From NCBI GenBank assembly GCA_015657535.1, contig JADHZB010000956.1, positions 5,266-40,520 on the forward strand: a stretch of DNA of 35,255 nt, read 5' to 3'. Both the position numbers and the translations under genes were made by a program. The notes below the pieces were generated by a model. It did not search any database and was not told the origin of the DNA. It saw only the letters and a program-made list of their open reading frames with translations. This document shows positions 1 through 10,652 of this stretch, in pieces; position 1 is the first letter of the stretch; each line of letters starts with the position of its first letter. This DNA is from Nephromyces sp. MM_2019 (Eukaryota; Apicomplexa; Aconoidasida; Nephromycida).

Positions 1-88
<88 letters not shown>
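1..88. repeat. (GT)44 dinucleotide tract at window start
   Basis: Uninterrupted GT dinucleotide repeat covering the first 88 bases, followed by degenerate TG-rich sequence. It probably continues beyond the window, so its true length is unknown. It is more likely a microsatellite where an assembly broke than a telomere, because it has no longer repeat unit. Confidence 0.95.
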
Positions 89-89
<1 letters not shown>

Positions 90-1008
90 TGTATGTGTGT
101 GTATGAAGGGGTGTGAGGGGGTGGGTGTGGAAAGGAGTGGAGGTATGTGTGTAGGTATGTTGAGGTAAATACGTGTATGTATGTGTATGTATATATATGT
201 ATGTATGTGTGTATGTGTGAGTGTGTGTATATATGTGTGTATGTATGTTTGAATATATGCGTATGTGTGTGTATATGTGTAAAGTGAATTTCATCTGTGT
301 AGGTTTACATGTTTGAATGATAAGAGGTGTATATATATATGTGTGTATAGATAGGTGCAAATAAAATTAGTAAGAGTATAGATCTTGATGCACACATAAG
401 TTTACATGAATATGAAGACTACACACAAACTATGTTGTTATTCAAAGTATACACACAATTCAACTAATCTCTATAAATCTCACATTAATGAAATCTCTCT
501 ATATATACATATTGTGTATTATACACATATTATATATTACACACAGATATAACTCACACTTTATGTGCAAGTTTTATATAGTTATATATATATATATATA
601 TATACATAAATACATCGACACACTCATATACTTATACGTAATTAAACCCAATCTCATTATCTATCTACACACACACATCTTGCACACTCGTACATGTTTC
701 AAAACTTACACACACACACACCTCATGCACACTCTCACTTAATCGCACACGCTCAAATTCAACACTCTCATACATCCCTCCTATCCTTACTATTTGCATT
801 TATACATGCACACCTTACCTCAGATTAAAAGAGTGTTTGTGTGTGTGTGTGTGTGTGTGTAGGTGTTGGGGCTGCTATAAATTAATGGAGTGTGTGTGTG
901 TGTAGTGTAAGGGGGAGAGAGGGTTGTTTGAAAGTTAAGGGGTGCATTTTGATTGCCAGAACAAAAATATTGAAATGTGTGTATGTGTGTGTTGTGTAAA
1001 GGGGTATA

Positions 1009-1039
<31 letters not shown>

Positions 1040-2270
1040 GTGTGTGTGTGAGTGTGTGTGTTTGTTTGAGAGTGTGTAGTAGTGTGTGTATGTTGGGGGG
1101 GGGGGGTGTACTTGAGGGTGTAAGTGAGAGAATGTGTGTGTGTGTGTATGAGAGAGAGAACGTGTGTATGAGAGTGAGAGGGTGCGTTTGAGTGTGAGTG
1201 TGTTTGTATGTGTGTGTTAAAGAGGCAGATAATTGGTGCGGGCTAAGCTAGCTATATATATTTACAAAATAAGAGCTTTAAAATGTGTGTGTATATCTTT
1301 AATAAATATATATTTTGTGTGTGTAAAGTTATATAAATAATGGCTAAATTGAGTGGTTTATATATACAAAATTTGAGGTTTTGACAAGCAAAATTTTGAT
1401 GATAAATCTTACACACTTTTAAATTTTTAGTGTGTGTGTATTTATTTGTACAAAATTTAGAGGGTATGTGTGTAAGTATATAAATATATATATATATATA
1501 TATGCCTATATAATTGTAATAAAAAGCGTGCTTGTTTTGAAATTTATAATTATGAATGTGTGTAGTATAATATTGTGGTATATGTATGTATATATGATCG
1601 TATAAAACACTAGGTATAGGTGTGTAGTTGTGTGATATATGTGTCTGGTATATGTTTATATATGTGTGTGTGCTTGTAATATATAGTGTAGGGGCTATGT
1701 GTGCAATTGTAATGATGTATGTATGTGTGTGTGTATTTAAGTGTGTGTGTATATTTTTTGTGTGTAGGTGTATTTTTTATGTGTGTGGATTTTTGTGTGT
1801 GTGAGCTTAAGTATGTGCGTATGTTTTTTGTGTGTGCTTATGTGTGTGTTTATATGTGTGCAATTGGGATTAAAGGATATATGTTTGTGTGTGTTTGTGT
1901 AATTATAAGTATGTATGTATGTGTGTGTGCATGGTTTTGTGGGTAGGTGTATATAACTTATGTATATGTCTGTATGGGTGTGTGTATGCGTGCTTGTGTG
2001 TGTCTGTGTGTGTGAATGCTAGTGTGTGTATATGTTAGGATATACGTGTGCTAGCTAGTAGTACATGTGTGTGAATGTGTATGTGAGTATATGTGTATGC
2101 TAATAGTATTTAAATATATGAAACGTTAGTTATATGAAAGTGTATACGCGTATAAATAGATATATATGTGTGTGTGTATGTGTTGAGCGAGCTATGTCAT
2201 GATATGTGTGTGTATGTCGATTTTTATATAGTGATTTGAATGTGTGTAAATTTGTGAATAATATAATTAA
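89..2270. other. Gene-free TG-rich intergenic region
   Basis: About 2.2 kb without a supportable gene. The + strand is dominated by degenerate TG/TATG microsatellite, with a CA-rich island near 420-780 (which also holds an (AT)n tract near 585-603) and a run of 12 G at 1095-1106. Open frames here are made only of Cys-Val, Thr-His or Tyr-Ile runs from the repeats and show no recognisable domain. Confidence 0.7.
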
Positions 2271-2782
2271 CACTCAAATTATCTAACATTAACACACACA
2301 CTACTCACCTGATTTTGATTACACACAAATGAGTATACTTTGCTTACTCTATTGATAAAGACATCGTTTATGGCCACACACATACCCACAAACACACACA
2401 CACATTCAGACACACACATTCCCAAAAGCACACACACAAATTCACACAAATATACACATTCAAACACTCACGCACTCTATAGCACATACACACACACACT
2501 CAAAGTTACATCATCATTTATTTCAGTTTACTTCAGCCTGATTTACACACATAATTGTTATACCAAGTTAACACACCTAAAAATTATTACAGGCAGACAC
2601 ACTCAATAAACTTGTACATATACACACACATTAAATTATCAAATCACTCTCTTCATCTTAATCTACGGATAACTTACTACATACACATCATTACAATCAT
2701 CAAACACACACTAACACAATATCCTTATTCAACTCACACACAACTACACACACACACACACATATTCAATCACACACACACG

Positions 2783-2914
2783 CCTCCAATCATACATACA
2801 CACACCTCCAACCACACACACACAAACCTCCAATCACACACACACACACCTCCAACCACACACACACAAACCTCCAATCACACACACATACACCTCCAGT
2901 CACACACATAACGA
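2783..2914. repeat. 22-bp tandem minisatellite, 6 units
   Basis: The word cctcca recurs at 2783, 2805, 2827, 2849, 2871 and 2893, exactly 22 bp apart, each followed by CA repeat. Alternate units differ in the same way (cctccaat versus cctccaac), so a 44-bp higher-order unit is likely. The period is not a multiple of three, which fits non-coding DNA. Confidence 0.9.
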
Positions 2915-3109
2915 CAACTTTACATCCTATATATACACACACACAAATCACCAAATACCCATTTCCTTAGTCACACCCTATACCCCACTATACCTATTCT
3001 TTGAACTCCTCATTACCACACATTTTACACATCTACCAACCACCCTACAGACTTTTGCACAGACGATATATCCATCAACTTACACACACAATCCAACCCC
3101 CCCTTACTC

Positions 3110-3545
3110 ACCACACACCAAACACACATGCCACACACACACACACACCTAACCTACACACGCCCACACCTAGCCTACATACACACACACACCTAGCCTA
3201 CATACACACACACACCTACACACACCTACCTAACCTACACACGCCCACACCTAGCCTACATACACGCCCACATCTACACACACACACCTAACCTACACAC
3301 GCCCACACCTAGCCTACACACACACCTAACTTACACACACACCTAACTCACACACACACGTAACCTACACACACACCTACACACACACCTACACACACAC
3401 CCCCACGCCCCTACACACCCCCACACCTAATCTACACACCCCCACACCTAATCTACACACCCCCACACCCCTACACATACACACACCCCTACACATACAC
3501 ACACCCCTACACATACAAACACACCTAACCTACAAACACCCCTAT
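3110..3545. repeat. Degenerate CA/CCTA(A/G)CC repeat block
   Basis: Irregular tandem repeat built from acacac, cctaacctacacacgccc and cctagcctacatac words, ending some 20 bp before the AP-3 beta start codon. C-runs occur near 3098-3105 and 3551-3557. It is likely part of the AP-3 promoter or 5' UTR, with no recognisable regulatory site. Confidence 0.7.
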
Positions 3546-3567
3546 TTCTCCCCCCCTATATACACAC

Positions 3568-6500
3568 ATGTCAGAAACACAATTTAATATAAATTTTTTG
3601 AATACAGCGGCTACAACGCTCAAAGAAGTTTACACATTTTTTACACACTCTGATTTACAATATTTTGATGAACCATACACACTTACCCAAATCAAAGACA
3701 TACTCTTACACACACACGATGGTCCCAATGACCTCCAAGGGGCCCTCAAACAACTCCTTGTCTTCCACTTTACCTCCACCGATATTTCTAGCCTCCTCCC
3801 ACACATCATTAACACACTCAATTCACCCTATTTGGAGACCAAACTCCTTGTTTATATGCTATTAGAACACATTTTGATCAAGGCTCTGCCTACACACACA
3901 GATGTTTTCCCTATACACACACACTCATCTTTGGAAGGTGGATTAAGACACACACACACACCACACTCAGTTGTACCCCCTATAACTTCACATAATACCT
4001 TTACATCTATACACACACACACTTCTAATCCACTCCATCCATCTACACACACACCACATACACATACATCACATACACACACACCACATACGCACACATC
4101 ACATACACACACTTCTAATACATCGTATCCATCTATATACACATCACATATACCCGATCAAACGACACACACACATACATCACACACATCAAACAGACCC
4201 AATCAAACTACACACACACACACATCAAATACACTCTTTCAAGAGGCCTTACTCTCTATTAATTCGATACAAAGGGACCTCAAAGATCGTTCGCATTTAG
4301 TGAGGTGTGTGGCCCTACGTTGTTTGTGTGTAATGCCACTGATAGAAGTACAGCCTATTGCCTTACAGGCCTTACAGAGGTGTGTAATTGACACATCTCC
4401 CTTAGTGAGGAAAACTGCATTATATGGGGCTGTGTGTGTGTTAAAAATCGACCCAGATTGCTTCACACACATTATGAAATTGATTGCTGTGTGTATGTCT
4501 GACCTAGAAATTATTGTAGCCTCTGCTGCCTCTGTTAGCTTCCATGCCTGTATGATGTGTACAGGTGTGTATATAGGGGGTGGTGTGTGTGTATAGGGGG
4601 TGGTGTGTGTGTATAGGGGGTGGTGTGTGTGTATAGGGGGTGGTGTGTGTGTATAGGGGGTGGTGTGTGTGTATAGGGGGTGGTGTGTGTGTATAGGGGG
4701 TGGTGTGTGTGTATAGGGGGTGGTGTGTGTGTATAGGGGGTGGTGTGTGTGTATAGGGGGTGGTGTGTGTGTATAGGGGGTGGTGTGTGTGTATAGGGGG
4801 TGGTGTGTGTGTATAGGGGGTGGTGTGTGTGTATAGGGGGTGGTGTGTGTGTGTACGGGGTGGTGATGAGGTGTGTAGAGTTATGATCCACTGTATTGAT
4901 TATATATATATTCTTATTTATATGTATATACACATTATATACACTGAAATATATTACATAAAAGTACATCATGTGATATACACATACCTCAGAATACTTA
5001 GACTGTGTTATACACAATAATATGCACAGATATAATGATATGTACACATATACAATATATACACATATACAATATATAAACATATACATAACATATAATA
5101 TACACACACAACATATACACACTTAACCCTTGAGTACATCTAAAATCATACCTTCAATATATATGTATATTAATATATATGTATATATATTTATATATAA
5201 TTCAAGGTCCTGCATCCAAATTTTCTACACACACAAGCAATCAGTTAAACACACATTCAAATACACACGAGATTTTATCATTATTACACACACATTACCT
5301 CAAAATGTGTGAAAAATTACCTACTTATGAGCCTACAGCACAGCCATATGCTATTGACCTCCTTATACGCTATTGTCGATATTTTTTTGCAAATCCACAC
5401 ACTTGCACACCCTCAAATGATCTTATATGTTTCTTAACAACTTTACAAACACTCTTATCATCTACACACACATCTGTTGTATATACAGCTGCATGTGGTT
5501 TGCTTTACTTAGCACCCAATACATATCACACACACATTATACAACCTTTATTAAGGTGTCTCAATACATTACAAGATAATTGTGAAATCGAGGTGTATCT
5601 ACAGTTATTGTATCATATTGTACACACATTTCCACACCTTTTCAAAAATGAGTATACACATTTTTTTTGTTTACAAAAAGATACACGGTGTGTAAAACTA
5701 ACCAAATTAGAAATACTTTATTTACTCACACGATATGATGATGTGTGTGTACACATATTACAAGAAATACAAACTTATATAAATTGGGTAGATGCCCCTG
5801 AATTAGCTACACATTTATTTTCTATAATCAGTCGGATTACACTTGATAAACCCAATCTACACACACCCACATTACAATGGTTATTACACATCATCCATGC
5901 TTACCCATACACACCTATTATACATGGAGCTATACTCTCACTCAGAACACTTATGCAAGTGTGTACACACACAAATCTAGATAATTTTTTACACATTGTA
6001 CATTTTTTTGTGGATAATTTAAATCAATTTGAAGAGCCTACTGTACGTGCCTCCTTAATATGGATAATAGGTTATTATCAATCTTATTTACCTTACACAC
6101 TACCTGATGTGTTAAGGCAATTAGCTATCAACTTCTTAGATGAAGAAAATGAGGTTAAATTACACATTTTACACATGGCTATAAGGGTTTGGGCCTATCA
6201 TTTCTATATAATATTTTGTAAACAAGCTGATCTAGATAACCACACACACACCTCAAAAGTTATTCATGTTACACACTTACACACATCTGACACTGGTGGT
6301 ACACCGCTTGAAAATAATGTACATATACACACACCATTACCTCTCTCACAACCATTTGAAGGAGGATACACACTCTACCCACAATTATCACAATCCCAAA
6401 TTAATATTGATCACTTAAATAACTCTCATGAGGCTAATAATGATTATACACACACACACATAGAATCAAATACATACACCCACCCTCCTGAATCAAACAC

Positions 6501-8335
6501 ACACACACACACAGAATCAAATACACATACACACACAGAATCAAATGCATACACACACATAAAATCAAATACATATACACACCCTGAATCAAATACACAT
6601 AAACATAGTGAGTTTGATTCAAACCATCAAAATAAGACACACACAAACAATGACACTCAATCAATTCAAGACACACACAAAAATACACACATTACACAGA
6701 ATGACAGGGAAAAGTTTACACACACATTTCCACGTATAAACCAACTATTTCAATATATATGTCATATGGCACACACAGATACAAACTCAGATGTGCGTGA
6801 TAAGGCACACATTTATCAATCTATTGTAAAGAGTATATTACAACATGTATTCGATGTATCTACACCCAATACTAGGGAATTCAATACACATAAACACACA
6901 CACATACACCCTACTTTATTAGGCTCTATGTCAGCTACATACAAATTAACACACCAACATACACACCCTAACCCACAATTTTGTTTCTTATACCTCAAAT
7001 ATTTGGTTGATAACAAAATCCCAGATTCCCCCAATTCTCATATTTCTTTAACTCATCACACACACACACATTTTAATGTAAATCATAGATATAACCCATA
7101 CACACAGCCACAATCTACCTATACACACATGGGCCAAATCAACAATCATTCACTTTACACACACAACCACAATGATACACATCCTCTACACACACAACTT
7201 CTACAAACACACTCTACACACACAGAAAATTATAATTCACAAAGCCCCCTTACACACACACCCTTACTTTACACACTCACCATTTTGATGGGCCATAGAG
7301 TTGTTGATGGTTACACACCCTTACCTCCCTTTGCTGAAATTTCATCCGATGATAGTCTAAGACGTGTTGTTGAACCAACACATGTGGTATGTGTGTATGT
7401 GTGTGTGTATGTGTGTGCGTATGTGTGTGTATGTGTGTGTATATGTGTGTGTGTATGTGTGTGTATGTGTGTGTGTATGTGTGTGTGTATGTGTGTGTGT
7501 ATGTGTGTGTGTATGTGTGTGTGTATGTGTATGTATGTGGGTGTATGTGTGTGTGGGTGTGTGTATGTATTAATGTATAACTATATAGTGTAAGGGTGTG
7601 TGTAATTTTGTGTAACTATATGGTATTTGTGTATTTATGTGTAACTATAGGGTGTGTGTGTATTTATTTATAACAATTTGGTGTGTCTGTATTTATATGT
7701 AACTATTTGGTGTGTGTGTAGGTACAATCAACTTCTAATCAAGACAAAGCTTATCAACCTAAGCCCCAGCTATTTCACACACCCAAACGGCCCTTTGAAA
7801 TTGAAAATTTTTACGATGAATTTTCAGATTTTAATTTCAATCAAAATTCAACACAAACTAACCAATTTTCAGGTGATTTATACCTTACACACATCAATAT
7901 GCACTATATTATTTACGCATACACATATATATATATATTGGGATTAACCTATTACACACAAAAACATTCAAATTTATACAAACTTCAGTCACATCTTCAT
8001 TAGCTATACACACAGATAAATATATATATATATATATATATTATTATTATACATAATATAAAACTGTATATGTATACATGTGTGTGCACTGTATATTTCT
8101 TTTGTGTGTATATCTTTGTTTATAAATATTTTATATATATGTAGGATCTGTTTGGAATATCATGACTACACATACAAATTTAGACGATACACACACATTT
8201 AAGGGTGAAGTTATAATGGGTGAAGATGAAGAGTCTGATACAGAGGTTACACACACACATCAACAAACAATTGAAGAAGCTGAACTTGACACATTTGATT
8301 TAGATTACCTACCCAAACCACACACACATTATTAA
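3568..8335 (+). CDS. AP-3 adaptor complex beta subunit (beta-adaptin), 4 exons
   Basis: Exons 3568-4564, 5207-7386, 7722-7872 and 8145-8335 join in phase (phases 1, 0, 1; all GT-AG) into about 1,172 codons ending in TAA. AP-3 is a coat complex that sorts membrane cargo from endosomes or Golgi to lysosome-like organelles. Exon 1 carries an adaptin N-terminal solenoid: an EALLSIN..QRDLKD segment followed by a DTSPLVRKTAL segment, the beta-adaptin signature. The QRDLKD form resembles AP-3 beta more than AP-1/AP-2 beta. Exon 2 continues the solenoid (VKLTKLEILYLLTRYDD, VRASLIWIIGYY, DEENEVKLHIL), then a Thr/His-rich insertion, then another helical block near 6720-6840. Exons 3-4 encode an acidic tail (GEDEESD, EEAELDTFDLDYLP), like the hinge with a clathrin-box-like patch; no ear domain is visible. 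CA repeats coding Thr-His are inserted throughout, so the protein is longer than its fold needs. The family call is firm; exact splice sites are inferred by reading. Confidence 0.88.
4009..4230 (+). repeat. In-frame Thr-His/Ser low-complexity insertion in AP-3 beta
   Basis: CA-repeat DNA read in one frame as runs of His-Thr, Pro and Ser (about residues 148-221). It lies between two conserved solenoid segments, at a place where other beta-adaptins have only a short loop. It is probably an expanded microsatellite tolerated as a surface loop. Confidence 0.85.
4563..4860. repeat. 20-bp minisatellite in AP-3 beta intron 1
   Basis: Thirteen near-identical copies of TGGTGTGTGTGTATAGGGGG occupy 4581-4840, with a variant half unit before and a variant unit after. 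The array starts at the exon 1 donor and fills the first half of intron 1 (4565-5206). Each unit has a GGTGTGT donor-like word and a TATAG|GG acceptor-like word, plus a GGGGGTGG run. The antisense 195-codon open frame (4535-5122) is a by-product of the repeat. Confidence 0.95.
5035..5110. repeat. Short AT/CA tandem repeats near the end of AP-3 intron 1
   Basis: Words of the type acatatacaatatat recur several times at about 17-bp spacing within the 3' half of intron 1. No coding potential; likely simple-sequence drift. Confidence 0.5.
6463..6609 (+). repeat. In-frame 8-residue repeats (ESNTHTHT type) in AP-3 beta
   Basis: Six consecutive units with the pattern (E/K)SN(T/A)(H/Y)TH, one of 9 residues and five of 8 (24 bp). 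They lie in the hinge-like Thr/His-rich part of exon 2, between the solenoid and the 6720-6840 helical block. The period is a multiple of three, as expected of a repeat expanding under a reading-frame constraint. Confidence 0.85.
7387..7570. repeat. TG/TATG repeat filling the 5' part of AP-3 intron 2
   Basis: Intron 2 (7387-7721) opens with gtatgt and continues as gtgtgtgtatg repeats. The exon 2 reading frame runs on into it as Cys-Val-Met repeats to a stop near 7593, but the conserved protein leaves at 7386 and resumes at 7722. Confidence 0.85.
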
Positions 8336-9718
8336 AACTCCCTTACATATTGATATCATAATAACCCATAACAAGATAATATTGAGACACTGTATGTTAT
8401 ACACATATAATTCATATACACACACACACATACACTCACACACACTCATAAATGATTTAGATATACTGATATATTTATTAGGATATAATTATATGTTTAT
8501 AATAAAACACTTTAAGTTTGCTTCATAACTTCTAAATTATTTAAAATTTTTATGTATATATAAATTTTCTGTGTGTGTATGTGGGGGGCGGGGAGAAACA
8601 GATTATATTATATCAATCTTTTATGTGTGTGTGTAAATTTATGTGTATTGGTGTGTGTATATATATGTGTGTATGTTTGTGTTTATATATATGTGGATTA
8701 GTATGTTTTAGGACACACTCGAATATTTATACTCTATGATTGTATATACTTGTGTGAAAATTCATATAAACATATGTGTGTATGTATTTAAATGTATATG
8801 GCTCTAAGTGTGTATGTGTGTTTGTGTGTGTAGATGTTTGTGTGTATGTTTATGTGTGTATGCATAAAATTAAAGATATGTATGTATATGTTTATAAATA
8901 TAAGTGTAAGTATATGCTTGGAATTATATATGGTTTCATGAATGCGTGTGTTTAAGCATATGCATCTATTTAATATAATCTTTTATATACACACACAAAT
9001 TTAATTGTTACAAATGTTTTTTCACACATTTTACACAAAATGATCTTCAAAAATAAGAGCAAAACAATTTATCTTACAATTATGTGAATAATAAAAATTT
9101 TTACGTGTGTATTTGATTTAAAATATTTTCAACTAAAATCATCAATTTTATACCTGACATAAATGAGATACAATACATACTTAAACACACTATTTATACA
9201 CAAGTCAATAGTGATCACATATAAAAATTTAAATCAAAATAACATATATTATTAATTAGAAGAACTTAATAATTCATTAGATAATGTGTAAATTGATAAT
9301 AAGCTTAAATCTTAATTCAAGCATAGAACCAACACAAAACCTTAATTTTACACAAACGTTAACTTGCACAGCACATAAGTAATACACAGCACAACCTTAA
9401 CATAAAAACACGTACATTTTACTACACTCACAACTAGATATGTATCCGCATCTCAGAAAGCATATACTCACACCTGTAACACACACACACAACACACACA
9501 CATATACGTACAAAACTCACACATAACTACTACACACACATCAAAAGTAATCACACGCAAAAATAAAAGCACATGCTTACACACACAAGTAAACCAAACC
9601 ACATATACTCAATAACACACTTACACATACACACATTTACTCACACACACACTCACACCCAACGCTCACTTAATCACACACACGTACCCATACGCTTACA
9701 TAGTCGTACGCACACATA
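8336..9718. other. Intergenic region between AP-3 beta and aminopeptidase copy A
   Basis: About 1.4 kb with no gene. CA-rich patch just after the AP-3 stop (about 8418-8450), TG-rich 8568-8850 with a small G-rich spot at 8583-8594, then AT-rich, and CA-rich again from about 9470. The 3' UTR of AP-3 and the promoter of copy A must lie here, but no specific element is recognisable. Confidence 0.6.
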
Positions 9719-9894
9719 CCCGCACACACACATACCCGCACACACACATACCCGCACACACACACACCCGCACACACACACACCCGCACACACACACACC
9801 CGCACACATACACACCCGCACACACACACACCCGCACACACACACACCCGCACACATACACACCCGCACACACACATACCCGCACACACACAGG
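9719..9894. repeat. 16-bp tandem minisatellite, 11 units
   Basis: The word cccg recurs at exactly 16-bp spacing from 9719 to 9879 (9719, 9735, 9751, 9767, 9783, 9799, 9815, 9831, 9847, 9863, 9879), each followed by gcacacac(a/t). An (AT)n tract (9896-9919) follows directly. All frames on both strands stay open through it only because stops are absent from the repeat. The period is not a multiple of three, so it is treated as non-coding sequence upstream of copy A. Confidence 0.92.
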
Positions 9895-9956
9895 CATATA
9901 TATATATATATATATATATGAGCTTTTCTTTATAAAATAATCTTTTAGCTTGCTCA

Positions 9957-10652
9957 ATGTTTAGATTACCAACAATTGCACACAAGGCTATATCAACATA
10001 CCTTCATCGTTGTTATTTACCTCAAATTTTACCAATCTACTTAATATCACATTTCACATCAAATAGATCATATATCCTTTACACACGCTCATATCAATAT
10101 CATCGACACACATACAGCAGTCTTGGGTCATCCACATATTTCCTAGACACCCATAAGTACCCATTTACTCAAAGACAAGGCGCCTCTACTAAGAACGCAA
10201 CTTCGTTACCCCCTACCCTCTCTAGCTTACAACAATCTACGCACACCCCTAGACTTCATACACACAACAATATCCCCTACACACACAACCATATTCCCTA
10301 TACACACAACCATATCCCCCCCCCACACAATTATATCCCTCCCATACACATCCATACTCGCCCCATAGACAACCATATCCCCCCCACTCATACCCACACC
10401 TCCCACACACATACCCAGCTCCCATCGTATAGTTCAAACAATAGTGTATATACACTTCTACCTGCTTCAATCACATGCGGACTACCCCAATATCCCCAGA
10501 GACACACATTTAACACCTCAAGGCATGCAATACACACTCCAAGACTGCTGAACCACACATTGAACTTCCTTCAAATATATCCATTGAAATCACACACGCC
10601 ATCCTCTAATCATTTTTCCACATTTTTTCATACATCCGCATACTTTTTTACC
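9957..10652 (+). CDS. Possible N-terminal extension of aminopeptidase copy A
   Basis: The exon 1 frame of copy A stays open upstream for 232 codons to an ATG at 9957. The first 60-80 residues are rich in Arg, Lys, Ser, Thr and Tyr with almost no acidic residue (the whole extension has about two Asp and no Glu), resembling an organelle-targeting presequence. Then follows a 7-residue tandem repeat (N-H-I-P-Y-T-H type). None of the four paralogues has such an extension, and the ATG at 10653 aligns with their starts. CA-rich DNA is poor in stop codons, so the open frame could be chance and this could be 5' UTR. If translated, copy A would be about 846 residues. Confidence 0.4.
10266..10391 (+). 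repeat. 21-bp tandem repeat, six 7-residue units
   Basis: Six units of exactly 21 bp in the frame of copy A read [35 protein letters not shown] and NHIPPTH. C-runs occur at about 10316-10324 and 10378-10385. Of the four strictly periodic arrays outside the AP-3 exons, this is the only one with a period divisible by three, weak support for its being translated. Confidence 0.8.

Larger units (their letters stand above)
2271..3567. other. CA-rich region upstream of the AP-3 beta gene
   Basis: The + strand changes from TG-rich to CA-rich near 2270 and stays so up to the AP-3 start codon. It holds a 22-bp tandem array (2783-2914) and a degenerate CA/CCTA array (about 3110-3545). It presumably includes the promoter and 5' UTR, but I see no distinct core promoter element. 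Open frames of 60-118 codons here encode only Thr/His/Pro low complexity and are not called genes. Confidence 0.6.

Noticed and set aside
1..88. Telomere at the left end
   Set aside because: A pure GT dinucleotide run without a longer telomeric unit is better explained as a microsatellite at a contig edge.
488..742. Small open frames in the first 3.5 kb on both strands
   Set aside because: They consist of microsatellite-coded Tyr-Ile, Cys-Val or Thr-His runs with no domain or conserved pattern.
2783..2914. CRISPR-like array
   Set aside because: Repeats are directly tandem simple sequence without unique spacers, in a eukaryotic genome with spliced genes.
3568..4564. AP-1/AP-2 beta rather than AP-3 beta
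   Set aside because: The LSI..QRDLKD and PLVRKTAL segments and the acidic tail fit AP-3 beta better by eye; a profile search would settle it.
4535..5122. 195-codon minus-strand open frame
   Set aside because: It is the antisense of the 20-bp minisatellite and yields only a Thr-His-Pro repeat; it overlaps AP-3 exon 1 and intron 1.
7387..7593. Reading AP-3 beta on through the TG repeat to the stop near 7593
   Set aside because: It would add a Cys-Val-Met repeat; a gtatgt donor at 7387 and an in-phase acceptor at 7721 restore a normal protein continuing to 8335.
9573..9935. Overlapping open frames on both strands across the 16-bp array
   Set aside because: All frames stay open merely because the repeat has no stop; the period of 16 is not a multiple of three.
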